The notes below the pieces were generated by a model. That model was not told the origin of the DNA and did not search any database. It saw only the letters and a program-made list of their open reading frames with translations. Of a stretch of 60,692 nucleotides of DNA, positions 44,103 to 52,948 are shown piece by piece; the stretch's first letter is position 1; the number at the start of each line of letters is the position of its first letter. The stretch lies in contig CAYYYL010000015.1 of assembly GCA_964475835.1 (NCBI GenBank), positions 1-60,692 on the forward strand. Reading direction: 5' to 3'. The stretch is from JABDCI01 sp964475835 (GTDB taxonomy: Bacteria; Verrucomicrobiota; Verrucomicrobiia; JABWAM01). The position numbers were made by a program, and so were the translations under genes.

Positions 44103-45650
44103 TCAGTCGTTGTCCTCCGTCGCACGCATCACTTCCTCCAGGGTGGTGATTCCCTGGGCGGCCTTCAGCAGTCCATCCTGACGCAAGGTGAGCATCCCCT
44201 CAGCCATGGCGGCATCGCGGATCAGGGAAGATGAGGATCTCGTCAGCACCAGCGGCCGAATGGCATCACTCATCACCATAAATTCGTGAATAGCCGTCCG
44301 GCCAAGATATCCAAACTGGCTGCAATACTCACATCCAATCCCATGCTGGAACTGGATCGAATGAAGGCGAACCTGGAGAAAGGCGATATCCTCCTCCGAA
44401 AGCGCCGTCGGGATGCCGGCAGGGAGGGAGCAATGCGGGCAAACCTTGCGAACAAGACGTTGAGCAATCACCAGTTGGAGCGAGGAGGAAACCAGGAAGG
44501 GCTCAACCCCCATGTCCACCAGACGTGTCACAGCCCCGGGCGCATCGTTGGTATGCAGCGTGCTGAAGACAAGGTGTCCGGTCAAAGAGGCGCGAATGGC
44601 GATTTCTGCGGTCTCAAAATCACGAATTTCCCCCACCATGATCACGTCGGGATCTTGACGGAGCACATGGCGCAACCCCTTGGCGAAATCAAAAGAGATC
44701 TCGGGTCGCACCTGAATCTGATTCACCCCCGCCAGTTTGTATTCGATCGGGTCCTCAATGGTGACAATCCGCAGTTCCTCACGATTGATCTGGCTCAGAC
44801 ACGCATAGAGTGTGCTGCTTTTACCGCACCCCGTCGGCCCCGTCAGAAGAATGATACCATGGGGTTTCTCGATAAGTTTCTTCAGCCATTTTTGATTGTC
44901 CTCACTGAATCCCACCTTATCCAGACCAATCACCACGCTCTGGCGGGTGAGCAGACGCAGACTGACGCTCTCGCCATAGGCGGTGGGAATCGTGGAAACA
45001 CGGACATCGAGATCCTCCCCCTCCACTTTCACCTGCAATCTTCCGTCCTGCGGAAGTCGCCGTTCCGCGATATCCATTCCAGACATCACCTTGATGCGGG
45101 AAATGATGGCATTCTCAAATCGTTTGGCGTCCGCCGAAAGGGGAACGTTGTGAAGCACTCCGTCCACACGGTAGCGAATGCGCAAAGAAGTCTCCATGGG
45201 CTCGAAATGAATATCCGTGGCGCGTTCGAAATGGGCCTCACGAATGACCTGGTTGACGAATTTAACAACGGAGGCCTCGGCTTCATCGAGATCCTCATCC
45301 ACTCCCTCCTCCATCTCCTGATTTCGCCACTCCTCCTGGCCCAGCATGGCGTGAAGCGTGTCCCCACCGACGCCGTAGTGGTCCTTGATCAGCTTCACCA
45401 CATTCTTTTCATCCTCCCGGATCCAGACAATCTCCTTCTGGAGAAGATAGGTGAGCATGGAGGCGATCTGGGGATCGTTGGGACGGGCGGAGACAACCGT
45501 CACATGGGTCTCATCCTCCTCCACCGGCAGAATCTGGCGTTCGAATATCATCCGACGGGGAAATCGTGGCGAAGGCTGGAATGTTCGCAACCGCTCCTCC
45601 AATTGATGCAGGGTCGGGCTCGAACTGGACTCCACGTTTTCTTCGGACAT
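44103..45650 (-). CDS. gspE: Type II secretion ATPase GspE
   Basis: 515 aa. Walker A GPTGCGKS (271-278), the Asp box with IVTIEDPIEY (295-304), Walker B around DPDVIMVGEIRD (333-344), and the His box in FSTLHTNDAPG. The zinc motif has two CxxC pairs, CPHC (404-407) and CEYC (440-443). The N-terminal domain (1-100) is short and includes TVVSARPNDPQIASMLTYLL, the MshEN/GspE N2-like fold that binds GspL. It powers pseudopilus assembly from the cytoplasmic face. Confidence 0.95.
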   Translation of the reverse strand: MSEENVESSSSPTLHQLEERLRTFQPSPRFPRRMIFERQILPVEEDETHVTVVSARPNDPQIASMLTYLLQKEIVWIREDEKNVVKLIKDHYGVGGDTLHAMLGQEEWRNQEMEEGVDEDLDEAEASVVKFVNQVIREAHFERATDIHFEPMETSLRIRYRVDGVLHNVPLSADAKRFENAIISRIKVMSGMDIAERRLPQDGRLQVKVEGEDLDVRVSTIPTAYGESVSLRLLTRQSVVIGLDKVGFSEDNQKWLKKLIEKPHGIILLTGPTGCGKSSTLYACLSQINREELRIVTIEDPIEYKLAGVNQIQVRPEISFDFAKGLRHVLRQDPDVIMVGEIRDFETAEIAIRASLTGHLVFSTLHTNDAPGAVTRLVDMGVEPFLVSSSLQLVIAQRLVRKVCPHCSLPAGIPTALSEEDIAFLQVRLHSIQFQHGIGCEYCSQFGYLGRTAIHEFMVMSDAIRPLVLTRSSSSLIRDAAMAEGMLTLRQDGLLKAAQGITTLEEVMRATEDND

Positions 45651-45671
45651 AACAGGGAGGGATTGCGGGGG

Positions 45672-46298
45672 TTAATTGCGTCTCGGGATAATGATCCTTC
45701 GGCGGGGTTGGGTTTCAGGCTGGGTTCCGGGAGCGATGGGATTCTGATTGGGCGAAGGATTCAGAATCGGCGGAATCAAAGGCATTTGTCCGGGTTGCAT
45801 CATGGGAGAGGAAGGCATGCCTGGAAAGGGAACCTGCATCGGCTGCATCCCGGGATAGCTGGGCACCACCTGGATGGGTGCGGCGCCGGCGATTTCCGGT
45901 GAAGCCAGATCCAGTCGCATCACCTGTCCGTTTGCCTGTACCGTGACATATTTCTGATCCAGGTGCACCTCCGCGAGGGAAATTCCCTCCTCCACCTGCC
46001 CCTCAGTCAGAAGATAACTTTTATTCTGAGCCTTGTCCTCGATGCCGATCATGACCTTGTCACCCGAAATCACAAAACCGGTGAAGGAAAGGGTTGAGTT
46101 CTTTCCTGCAACATCGGCAGGACCGGGTTGTTTGATTCCCGAGGGTAGGAACGGTTGCCGCTGAAGCAATAGACGGTATTTTTCAAATCCCGAACCGGTT
46201 TCCTGACCCCAACCCGGTGACATGAAAACAAACAGGCATGCCAGGAAGATCCCCATGCCCGGGCATCGACCCTTCATTTTGGAAAAAGGAGGAATCAT
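45672..46298 (-). CDS. Exported GspC/PilP-like protein
   Basis: 208 aa. A signal-like segment (GIFLACLFVFMSPGWG) leads to a small beta-rich domain, STLSFTGFVISGDKVMIGIE then KSYLLTEGQVEEGISLAEV and KYVTVQANGQVMRLDL. That layout is like the GspC homology region or PilP, which link the inner-membrane platform to the secretin. The C-terminal third is Pro/Met/Gln-rich and disordered, ending RRRIIIPRRN. No PDZ domain and no long N-terminal anchor are present, so it differs from classical GspC. The role is inferred from position (before gspE) and domain pattern. Confidence 0.6.
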   Translation of the reverse strand: MIPPFSKMKGRCPGMGIFLACLFVFMSPGWGQETGSGFEKYRLLLQRQPFLPSGIKQPGPADVAGKNSTLSFTGFVISGDKVMIGIEDKAQNKSYLLTEGQVEEGISLAEVHLDQKYVTVQANGQVMRLDLASPEIAGAAPIQVVPSYPGMQPMQVPFPGMPSSPMMQPGQMPLIPPILNPSPNQNPIAPGTQPETQPRRRIIIPRRN

Positions 46299-46301
46299 GG
46301 A

Positions 46302-47459
46302 TTACCGGATAGACTTTAGCTTATCCTGAAGCCGTTTGCGAGCCCCCTGAGATGTCACCCGAAGAGCCGGCGCCAGCTGGGGATCAATTTCATTCAAAAG
46401 CTTCCACTGCGCCTCATAGGGCCCGCGGGACACCTGTCCGGATCCATCCGCTGGCAATGTCTGACCGATCTGCTGAAGGAATGCCTCCCTCTGCGTCAGG
46501 GACATTTCGTTCTGGAAAACAAAGCGGATCAACTGACGGGCATCATTCCCCTGCAAATCAAGCCGGACCAGGAGGGCGCTGCAGGAAGCCAGTGCCGTCT
46601 TGCCGCGTTCATCATTCAACAGGGTGCGAATGGAGGAGAGCTGGATGTCGGGGGGGAGAACACTGACTCGACGAAACCATTCCGGCACGAGGCGGGGATC
46701 GCGACGCAACGCCTCGCACACATCCCCCGTCATCTCCGTCGCCTGAAAGTGAACCACCAGGTCGAACAACTGGGGATCCAAAGAAGCCCCCATGTACCCT
46801 TCCGGAGACACATGGGGCGCCGGAGTGTTGCGAAGCATTTCTCCCACAGCTTTTAATATCTCACTCCGATACATTCCCGGGGAAAGAGTTTCCAGATTTC
46901 GCGCCGCCCAACCGACTTCCGTGCTGATGGACGATGTCCGGAGGACATCCAGATTCACCGCCTGGGCGGTGGAGTCTCCCACTCCATTCAAGGACGCAAT
47001 CAACGCTGTGCGGAGGGATGCCACCGGCTCGCCGGTAAGGGTTTGAAAACGCCCCGAAGGAAGGATCACGTCCTGCTGCGTCCGGAGATAGTCCTGAATG
47101 ACACGGGACCCATCCTCTCCAAAATCCTTCAATTGCTGCAACCTTCCCATGATGGGAAAAGTGTCACTCTGGGACGGATCTATGTGTTCAAGATCGGCAA
47201 GCAGACGATCCAGCACAGCTTTCGCAGTCTGCGGTGTTTTGCGGGTCACCCGCGGGATCAATGCCGTCTCATTGGTCGAAGGCTCCAGCCGACGAACCGA
47301 GGTGCGTGCTCCGGCATCGTCCAGTGGAAGGTCCCGATCTTCAGCTGCGGGATAACGGCCCAGAAAATTTGCATAAAACCAGCCCAGAAAAAAACCGAGG
47401 GCAAACGCGAGCGCGATGCCAAACACGGTGAAACTGCGTTGAGATTCGGAGGATCGCAT
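46302..47459 (-). CDS. Unassigned membrane-anchored protein in T2SS operon
   Basis: 385 aa. One N-terminal membrane helix (about 12-30, VFGIALAFALGFFLGWFYAN) is followed by an all-helical region with HEAT-like alternation (for example LRTALIASLNGVGDSTAQAV and LSSIRTLLNDERGKTALASC). It starts one base after the gspM stop and ends three bases before the next start, so it is firmly in the operon. No standard Gsp subunit matches: GspA, GspB, GspN and GspS have other layouts. A helical periplasmic scaffold specific to this lineage's T2SS is a reasonable inference. Confidence 0.6.
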   Translation of the reverse strand: MRSSESQRSFTVFGIALAFALGFFLGWFYANFLGRYPAAEDRDLPLDDAGARTSVRRLEPSTNETALIPRVTRKTPQTAKAVLDRLLADLEHIDPSQSDTFPIMGRLQQLKDFGEDGSRVIQDYLRTQQDVILPSGRFQTLTGEPVASLRTALIASLNGVGDSTAQAVNLDVLRTSSISTEVGWAARNLETLSPGMYRSEILKAVGEMLRNTPAPHVSPEGYMGASLDPQLFDLVVHFQATEMTGDVCEALRRDPRLVPEWFRRVSVLPPDIQLSSIRTLLNDERGKTALASCSALLVRLDLQGNDARQLIRFVFQNEMSLTQREAFLQQIGQTLPADGSGQVSRGPYEAQWKLLNEIDPQLAPALRVTSQGARKRLQDKLKSIR

Positions 47460-47460
47460 A

Positions 47461-47997
47461 TCAATGAGCAGGCTTCAGTCCTACCGCGACAATCATATTC
47501 CCACGCAACATATCCTCCCCGGGTTTGACGGGGGAAATCTGACAGACCTCGATCTGGGGGCGGGCGGAATCGTCCTGCAATGCGAACATGAATTTCACCA
47601 CAGACTCAAGACTTCCGCGAAATTCGCAGTCCACCCGTAGAATATTGGCTTTGCCGGGTGTTTCAGGCTTCAATGGGCTTCTCCGGGGAAGTTCCAGATT
47701 CCCATTCTTCGCAAGGGATTCGAAGTGCTTCATCCAGGCCTCCTGGGTTGTCACGTTCGGGGAGGAGACCTCCCTTTGTTTGGAAAGTTCGGCAACTTCG
47801 CTCGTCCAGGCGGGAACACGACTCAACACTTCGTTTTGAACTCGGATGTCGTCTTTCAGCTGGTGGATTTTTGCCTTCTGCCCCTCCACGCTTTTCCACT
47901 GGGGCCAGATCACCACGACATTAAAAATGACAAAAGCCACCACGCCAGTGGCAATCAGGAATTTAATCTCCCGGGGTTTGAGTTTGGAAAACTTCAT
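47461..47997 (-). CDS. gspM: GspM/PilO-like protein
   Basis: 178 aa. A short cytoplasmic tail, one membrane helix (about 14-32, FLIATGVVAFVIFNVVVIWP), a coiled coil (EGQKAKIHQLKDDIRVQN) and a ferredoxin-like domain with ILRVDCEFRGSLESVVKFMF and IEVCQISPV. This is the PilO/GspM layout, somewhat closer to PilO by the F-x-G-x-(L/Y)-x-x-(V/L) strand-helix. It dimerises with GspL/PilN in the inner-membrane platform. Its start overlaps the stop of the gspL-like gene by four bases. Confidence 0.75.
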   Translation of the reverse strand: MKFSKLKPREIKFLIATGVVAFVIFNVVVIWPQWKSVEGQKAKIHQLKDDIRVQNEVLSRVPAWTSEVAELSKQREVSSPNVTTQEAWMKHFESLAKNGNLELPRRSPLKPETPGKANILRVDCEFRGSLESVVKFMFALQDDSARPQIEVCQISPVKPGEDMLRGNMIVAVGLKPAH

Positions 47998-49376
47998 GGG
48001 GCCGTGCCGGTGCTTGAAACCGATTTTAAGGGAACGATAACCTGCCAGTTCACTCCACCTCCGGGCCGGTCTCCCATGGCGCCATCCTGTTGGATGCTCC
48101 GGAAGGCCGGATTATCGCGCATGCGGGTGACAAAATCATACACCGCTTCGCTCTGGTTCGCTGTACCCCGCAATTTCAGGTAGTCTTGAAAATGATAGTT
48201 AAAATTCTCGAGGGTGATCGTGTCGGGCATGGATTCTCCCAGCTGGCGAAGCATTTCGAGAGCATTTCCAGAGGGATTTTGACTCGCCTTGATGGCATCC
48301 AGCTCATGTTTTACGAGGAGAGCCTCCTTGTAAGCGGGCTCCTGGTCATTCTGCAAGCGCTCCAGTTTCCGAATCTGACTCCATTGGAAAATTCCCGCTC
48401 CCACGAGTCCAAGAATCAGAAGAAGGTAGGCTCCGATGGCGAATTGAATCAATCCCTTCACTGCGCGCTTGCGCCGTTGAATGCGCAGATAGTCACTCCA
48501 AAATCCACGGGGAGGCTCAAAGTGAATCAAGCCTTCCGTTGCCGACATGCGGCAGAGATTCACGAGATGCGAAGGTGAGTCAGGTCCTCTCGTGGAGACA
48601 TACCAGGTGATTCCCGGGGAATCGCCTTCCCTGAAGTTGTCGGGGAAAATCTCGGCCCCCAGGGTGGCCACCCACTCTTCGTTCACCTCCGGTCGATGAT
48701 AGTATCGCTGGCAGGCCGCACGAAGAACCCCATGCTCGATCTTCAACCCTTTGACGAGCACCCGATCCGTACCAGGTTCCTTCACCACACGGCCCCAATA
48801 TTCATCGGCAGCCGTGTGACCGGAAACCTGCCACATGGCGAGCACGTCGAGGACAAACCGGGGTTCGGAGACGCCCAGTTTGTGCACCCATTCAAAAATC
48901 TGCTGCAGGCGCTTGCGCTCAAAAATGGCGAGCGCGCAAACGATGTGATTCGGACCACGATGCAGATCCCGCATCAACATCACATGCTCGGCAGGGTCAA
49001 GTTCCACCAGCCCCTGCACCAGCCCCTCGGCCATCACAGCGGCTTCATCCACGTCCGTGGTAGGAAACTCCTCCACCTGAAGCAGCACATGCTCGGAGGG
49101 CATGACCACATAACACGGGCTGCCCCGTTGATTTCGCCATTGCAAATCCCGGAGAAGGTTTCGAACACGCTTTCTTGAAAGTGGACCACTGAGATTAAGA
49201 TTGGCCTGACGGGGCTCCACCGTCCCAAACCCCTGAATTGGAGATGCACAGAGCATGGCATCCCCATTATCATCCATCCAAATCATCAACACCGAACGGG
49301 TGGAACGCGCATCACGCTTCGCCGCCGCCTCGGATCCAGGCTCGGGCGGAATGATGGATGACGCAGACAGGGACAT
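47994..49376 (-). CDS. gspL: GspL-like protein of PilM-PilN architecture
   Basis: 460 aa. The N-terminal 310 residues look like an actin-fold cytoplasmic domain (LMIWMDDNGDAMLCAS, LLQVEEFPTTDVDEAAVMAE, FVLDVLAMWQVSG). One membrane helix follows (about 328-348, FAIGAYLLLILGLVGAGIFQ). The periplasmic part has a coiled coil and a ferredoxin-like fold (ITLENFNYHFQDYLKLRGTA), as in PilN/GspL. So PilM and PilN functions are on one chain, as in true GspL. It recruits GspE to the membrane. Confidence 0.75.
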   Translation of the reverse strand: MSLSASSIIPPEPGSEAAAKRDARSTRSVLMIWMDDNGDAMLCASPIQGFGTVEPRQANLNLSGPLSRKRVRNLLRDLQWRNQRGSPCYVVMPSEHVLLQVEEFPTTDVDEAAVMAEGLVQGLVELDPAEHVMLMRDLHRGPNHIVCALAIFERKRLQQIFEWVHKLGVSEPRFVLDVLAMWQVSGHTAADEYWGRVVKEPGTDRVLVKGLKIEHGVLRAACQRYYHRPEVNEEWVATLGAEIFPDNFREGDSPGITWYVSTRGPDSPSHLVNLCRMSATEGLIHFEPPRGFWSDYLRIQRRKRAVKGLIQFAIGAYLLLILGLVGAGIFQWSQIRKLERLQNDQEPAYKEALLVKHELDAIKASQNPSGNALEMLRQLGESMPDTITLENFNYHFQDYLKLRGTANQSEAVYDFVTRMRDNPAFRSIQQDGAMGDRPGGGVNWQVIVPLKSVSSTGTAP

Positions 49377-49441
49377 AAGGAATTACAAGGTGTGAATCTA
49401 TCAGATGTCGTTGAATTTGAAGCTAAAAAAATACATCGAAA

Positions 49442-50524
49442 TTACTTCCATTGACTCTCGCCATGCGAAGCGACCCGAACTTGTTCCACGATATGGGGAA
49501 CCCGCAACAAAACAAGCCCCCCCTGACCGTCTTTTTTCGCCAGCGCTTCACACACCACACGTTGATCCCCAAACTTCCCCACTCCGCGAACACGAAAATA
49601 GGTCGAGGATGTGGTAACCGCCGGAGTGGCTTGAGCGGGAGCGGCACCTCCCCCGGCAGGATTGGGGGACACGGGGTTGGAAGAAGACTGCCCCTCGGAT
49701 GCTCCTTCAACAAACACATCGTCCTCGGTTCCCTCCTCCTTGTCAGGCCCCCAACGGCGGGCCACCATCTGTTCGGCATCTTCTGTGGAAATATCCATGG
49801 CCGCAGCAATCAAAAATGCCGGTGCGGTATTCAGGTTGATCTTCCCATCCCCATAAACCGTAGTGCAGGCAACCAATGGCTTGATGGTTCCCTGGAGATC
49901 CACTGGAACCTGCAAATCAAGAATCCGAGGTCCCCCCATCACCCAGTAGATCTCTCCCACCTCGGTGATCGGGGCATTTTTTGCACGACGCCGGTCCTCC
50001 CTGAGGCCTTGATAATCGAAATTTTCAGCGCCATTTAATCCTCGCGCATCATCCGCATCCTGCCAGTCATTCAAACAGTCAAACCAGGCATCGATCTCCT
50101 CCGGCTTCATGCCGGCATTTCGAAGAAGATGGCGCCAGACGAATGTGGGGGTTTTCAACCAGTTGATACGCGATTGTTCATCCTCCACCTCGATCCAGAA
50201 GAGCCCACCTCCGAGCTCCTGGGGATCGGATTTCCAGGTTCCCATGAAACGATTGAGATCCAGCCTCCGCACATTGGGTTTTCTGCCCCGCTCACCCTCC
50301 AGGCCATGTTTGCGTTCGTCCTGCAGGATTTTTTCAAGATACGCATAGGACGATTTTGCTAGAAGCTCTGCCTGAAGGCGCCGCGCGCGGATCGTGGCAT
50401 CCCCCAGAACCAACCCGACTTTTTCAGAAGCGATCGCCACGGCAAACGCAATCAACACCACGGCCCAGAGCACGATGACGAGCGCGGAACCGGAATTCCG
50501 GAGGGATGAGGGAAGTGATCTCAT
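49442..50524 (-). CDS. gspK: Minor pseudopilin GspK
   Basis: 360 aa from ATG 50524, which overlaps the gspJ stop (ATGA). The N-terminus RNSGSALVIVLWAVVLIAFA is GspK-like: Gly before a helix that lacks the Glu5 typical of pseudopilins. The large globular domain contains DEQSRINWLKTP and GDGKINLNTAPAFLIAAAMD, the GspK helix-hairpin-helix-like segment. GspK caps the pseudopilus tip with GspI and GspJ. An extended frame reaching 50707 only shadows gspJ. Confidence 0.9.
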   Translation of the reverse strand: MRSLPSSLRNSGSALVIVLWAVVLIAFAVAIASEKVGLVLGDATIRARRLQAELLAKSSYAYLEKILQDERKHGLEGERGRKPNVRRLDLNRFMGTWKSDPQELGGGLFWIEVEDEQSRINWLKTPTFVWRHLLRNAGMKPEEIDAWFDCLNDWQDADDARGLNGAENFDYQGLREDRRRAKNAPITEVGEIYWVMGGPRILDLQVPVDLQGTIKPLVACTTVYGDGKINLNTAPAFLIAAAMDISTEDAEQMVARRWGPDKEEGTEDDVFVEGASEGQSSSNPVSPNPAGGGAAPAQATPAVTTSSTYFRVRGVGKFGDQRVVCEALAKKDGQGGLVLLRVPHIVEQVRVASHGESQWK

Positions 50525-51303
50525 GGTCCCGTGGGCAACAAAAGGGTGGGCCCCGATGCCGGAGGAGTTCCGGGGGTCGGGGGGGGCGTCGGTGTCGGAT
50601 TGGGTTGAAGATTCACTCCTCCCGGAGTTGTTTGGGAATCGGTTGCCTCCTCCTTCGCATACATCATGTCGACATGAGCCGTCATGGTATGGGAGAGACT
50701 CTGCCAATCGTAACCCGATTTCTCCCCTTTCACTGCAATGGCCATGCGAACCGCAAGGGGACCGTGGTCCTCATCCGTCCAGGAGTCCGACCATTCCGCA
50801 CGACTCTCACTCCAGAACTGAACTTTGAAGGAATCCACATTTTCCATCAGCACCACTTCACGCTGCCATTCGCCTTCATCCATCGTAAATGGGGCCGCAA
50901 ACATCACCAACTGCGACCGGCCATTCTCCCCGTGCCGGGTTCCGATCTGAATGCGTTCCATGGGCGAATAGTCCGCGGATGCCGTAGCCGCATCGGGCGC
51001 GCGGGAGGTGACAAATGAGATCTTATCGCCTGCACCTTCCCCCCCTCCACCCGATTGGCTCAACCAGGCATAAAGCTCCTTCTGCTCCTTGTGGAACACC
51101 CCTGCTTCAATCGATTCGCTCAAACGTTTGAGCACAAAATCCGCGCGCGCCTCATCCCCCTGCCCATTGATCACCCTTTCCACCGCGCGCCAGCTCACCG
51201 TCCAGATCGAGGCGACAGCGACCATCAATAAGGCAAAAATGGCGATGGAAATCATCGCTTCCAGCAGAGTAAACGCAAGTCTGGTCGGCCCTGGGCTCTT
51301 CAT
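50521..51303 (-). CDS. gspJ: Minor pseudopilin GspJ
   Basis: 260 aa from ATG 51303, overlapping the gspI stop (ATGA). The leader MKSPGPTRLA precedes FTLLEAMISIAIFALLMVAV, with Ala at -1 and Glu5 present. The globular part (GDKISFVTSRAPDAATASAD, DSFKVQFWSESRAEW) fits GspJ. The C-terminal 40 residues are Pro/Gly/Thr-rich, an unusual disordered tail for a tip pseudopilin. Confidence 0.85.
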   Translation of the reverse strand: MKSPGPTRLAFTLLEAMISIAIFALLMVAVASIWTVSWRAVERVINGQGDEARADFVLKRLSESIEAGVFHKEQKELYAWLSQSGGGGEGAGDKISFVTSRAPDAATASADYSPMERIQIGTRHGENGRSQLVMFAAPFTMDEGEWQREVVLMENVDSFKVQFWSESRAEWSDSWTDEDHGPLAVRMAIAVKGEKSGYDWQSLSHTMTAHVDMMYAKEEATDSQTTPGGVNLQPNPTPTPPPTPGTPPASGPTLLLPTGP

Positions 51304-51788
51304 GGTCCCTCCTTCATGGAACGGGGCACCATTCCCGTAAAGACCCGTTGCAACGAGCTTCCCCCCTCCGTCCACTTGATCGTAAACTCGTATTTCAGAA
51401 TCCTGGGATCATCCGTGGACTGCACCTCATTGCGCCACGAAAAGGTGCGTCCGCGCACCACCACCTCCCCCTCCTCGGTCCCAGCCCGCACCTCCTCGCG
51501 TTTGGAATTCTGGAGCTGCCATTCCACCAGCCTGCCCTCAACAATGTTGAGGGCGGTTTGTACATTTTCCGCAGCTGAAAAACCCCGGACACATCGGCTC
51601 GCGGCATAGGAAAGCGTGATGAGCGCCGTCGCAAAAATCACCACCGCACACATCAACTCGAGAAGAGTGAAGGCCCTCCTGCGGAGAAATATGGAGAGCA
51701 ACGCTCCGTCGTCGTCGCGCATAGCTGGAATGGCAACGACAGAGCGTCGCCCTCCACCGGTCATGGCAGCTATGGGTGTGATTTCCAT
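51300..51788 (-). CDS. gspI: Minor pseudopilin GspI with repeat-encoded leader
   Basis: 162 aa from the ATG at 51788, one base after the gspH stop. The pseudopilin helix is RRRA then FTLLELMCAVVIFATALITL, with Ala at -1 and Glu5. The body includes AAENVQTALNIVEGRLVEWQ, typical of GspI. The first about 30 residues (TGGGRRSVVAIPAMRDDDGA) are encoded by a family A palindrome at 51692-51756, giving a 39-residue leader. An in-frame TTG at 51701, inside the repeat, would give the compact leader MLSIFLRRRA and may be the working start. Confidence 0.85.
   Translation of the reverse strand: MEITPIAAMTGGGRRSVVAIPAMRDDDGALLSIFLRRRAFTLLELMCAVVIFATALITLSYAASRCVRGFSAAENVQTALNIVEGRLVEWQLQNSKREEVRAGTEEGEVVVRGRTFSWRNEVQSTDDPRILKYEFTIKWTEGGSSLQRVFTGMVPRSMKEGP
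51692..51756. repeat. Family A palindromic repeat inside gspI
   Basis: A 65-bp copy with diverged arms (TGGAGAGCAACGCTCCGTCG ... CGACAGAGCGTCGCCCTCCA). It is read in frame as part of the gspI leader in the longer-start interpretation. It is the second case here of a family A copy embedded in a gene's 5' end. Confidence 0.88.
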
Positions 51789-51789
51789 G

Positions 51790-52332
51790 TCAAAATTTCT
51801 TATACTTGGGCGGTGTGACCGCCTTCTCCATCGAGGGTTGTCCCGTCCAGTCCGTCTTCACCCTCCAGGCGTTGCCATCCGGCCCGATCACCAGCACGCT
51901 CGACTGGCTCGCCCGGCCGTCGGGATAAAAATGCACCGGCTTCAACTCCTCCCGCCCCTCAGGCGCCACAATCACCTTTTTGTCGAACTGAAGAAAAATC
52001 GGAGAGGAGGAACTCTCCCCGCGGTCGGCATCCTTTTGAATCTCCGTGGAGGCCACGGGACTTGCTGAGATCACACTATTGGTCTCATCCACCGTGACGA
52101 CCCATTCCACCCCGTCCCGCCAGGCCTTCGAATGTGTCTTCATCCAGGTAACCACCATCTGCTGGGCCACCCGTCGGGACTGCTCCGCCTGCCATTTAGA
52201 TCGAAGGGACACACTCACCGCCGTCACAAGAAGCCCGAGAATCACCACCGCAAGCATCACCTCCACTAGGGTGAATGCCAGATTCATCCTTCCATCCCCC
52301 CGTTTGATGCGATGGCTAGTATTGGTTCCCAT
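51790..52332 (-). CDS. gspH: Minor pseudopilin GspH
   Basis: 180 aa. The leader MGTNTSHRIKRGDGRMNLA precedes FTLVEVMLAVVILGLLVTAV (Ala at -1, Glu5). I prefer ATG 52332 because the alternative ATG (52287) would leave a four-residue leader with no basic residues. The body is a small beta-rich domain (KVIVAPEGREELKPVHFYPD, VLVIGPDGNAWRVKTDWTG) with the GspH/FimT look. It follows gspG after about 170 bp that contain a small hairpin. Confidence 0.85.
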   Translation of the reverse strand: MGTNTSHRIKRGDGRMNLAFTLVEVMLAVVILGLLVTAVSVSLRSKWQAEQSRRVAQQMVVTWMKTHSKAWRDGVEWVVTVDETNSVISASPVASTEIQKDADRGESSSSPIFLQFDKKVIVAPEGREELKPVHFYPDGRASQSSVLVIGPDGNAWRVKTDWTGQPSMEKAVTPPKYKKF

Positions 52333-52432
52333 GGGAGATCACCCGCAGCGGCGACCAAGCGCCACTTTCCGCTTCAAATCGAGATTTTTACGAATGGGAT
52401 ACCGACGTTCCTCCGTCTCCCTTGGGTAAATC

Positions 52433-52450
52433 GCGATGCCAAAGCATCGC
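52433..52450 (-). terminator. Hairpin between gspG and gspH
   Basis: GCGATGC and GCATCGC form a perfect seven-bp stem with a four-base loop. No U-tract follows on the minus strand, so it is not a standard terminator. A processing site or attenuator raising GspG output over the minor pseudopilins is possible (inference). Confidence 0.3.
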
Positions 52451-52504
52451 CCCCCCATTCTTAAGATAACAGCACTAATATCCCCAAACCCGTCCGACCA
52501 TCTA

Positions 52505-52945
52505 TCACCAGTTGTGGATATCATCCTCGGTCTTATTAGGATCCTTACCCTTCGAGCTCAGATCATAAGTGTCAGGATTATGCTGACCGGGACACGCATA
52601 AATATAGTCCTGATTCCATGGATCCTTGGGAATGGCTTTGGTGTCAAGGTAGGGACGCCAATTGGCGGCATCCGCAGGTTTTTCGATGAGAGCCTTTAAT
52701 CCCTGATCTGTAGTGGGATAGTGACCGTTGTCCATTTCGAACAGATTCAAACCATTGCGGAGTGTGCCTCCAATCATCGCCTTGGTGGCCTCCTGGCGAG
52801 CCTTATCGAGGTTACTTTTTACTGCCGAGATGGCAAAACCAGTGAGAAGACCAATGATAATCACCACCGTCATGATTTCCAGCAGGGTGAACCCCGCCTG
52901 GTGACGCAACAATCCTGGTGGTGACCGACGACGTTCGAATTTCAT
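52505..52945 (-). CDS. gspG: Major pseudopilin GspG
   Basis: 146 aa. The leader ends LRHQAG before FTLLEIMTVVIIIGLLTGFA, with Gly at -1. DNGHYPTTDQGLKALIEKP and YLDTKAIPKDPWNQDYIYAC are the GspG signatures. The end DLSSKGKDPNKTEDDIHNW is the conserved calcium-binding loop. It is the main pseudopilus subunit and follows gspD after three bases. Confidence 0.96.
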   Translation of the reverse strand: MKFERRRSPPGLLRHQAGFTLLEIMTVVIIIGLLTGFAISAVKSNLDKARQEATKAMIGGTLRNGLNLFEMDNGHYPTTDQGLKALIEKPADAANWRPYLDTKAIPKDPWNQDYIYACPGQHNPDTYDLSSKGKDPNKTEDDIHNW

Positions 52946-52948
52946 AAA

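Noticed and set aside
44286..45902. Open frame of 538 codons on the plus strand
   Set aside because: It is exactly antisense to gspE and the GspC-like gene, its product is His/Arg/Leu-rich without any domain, and the opposite strand encodes clear family proteins.
49525..50707. Longer GspK with about 60 extra N-terminal residues
   Set aside because: The extension is antisense-like, low-quality sequence overlapping gspJ. ATG 50524 overlaps the gspJ stop and gives a proper pseudopilin leader.
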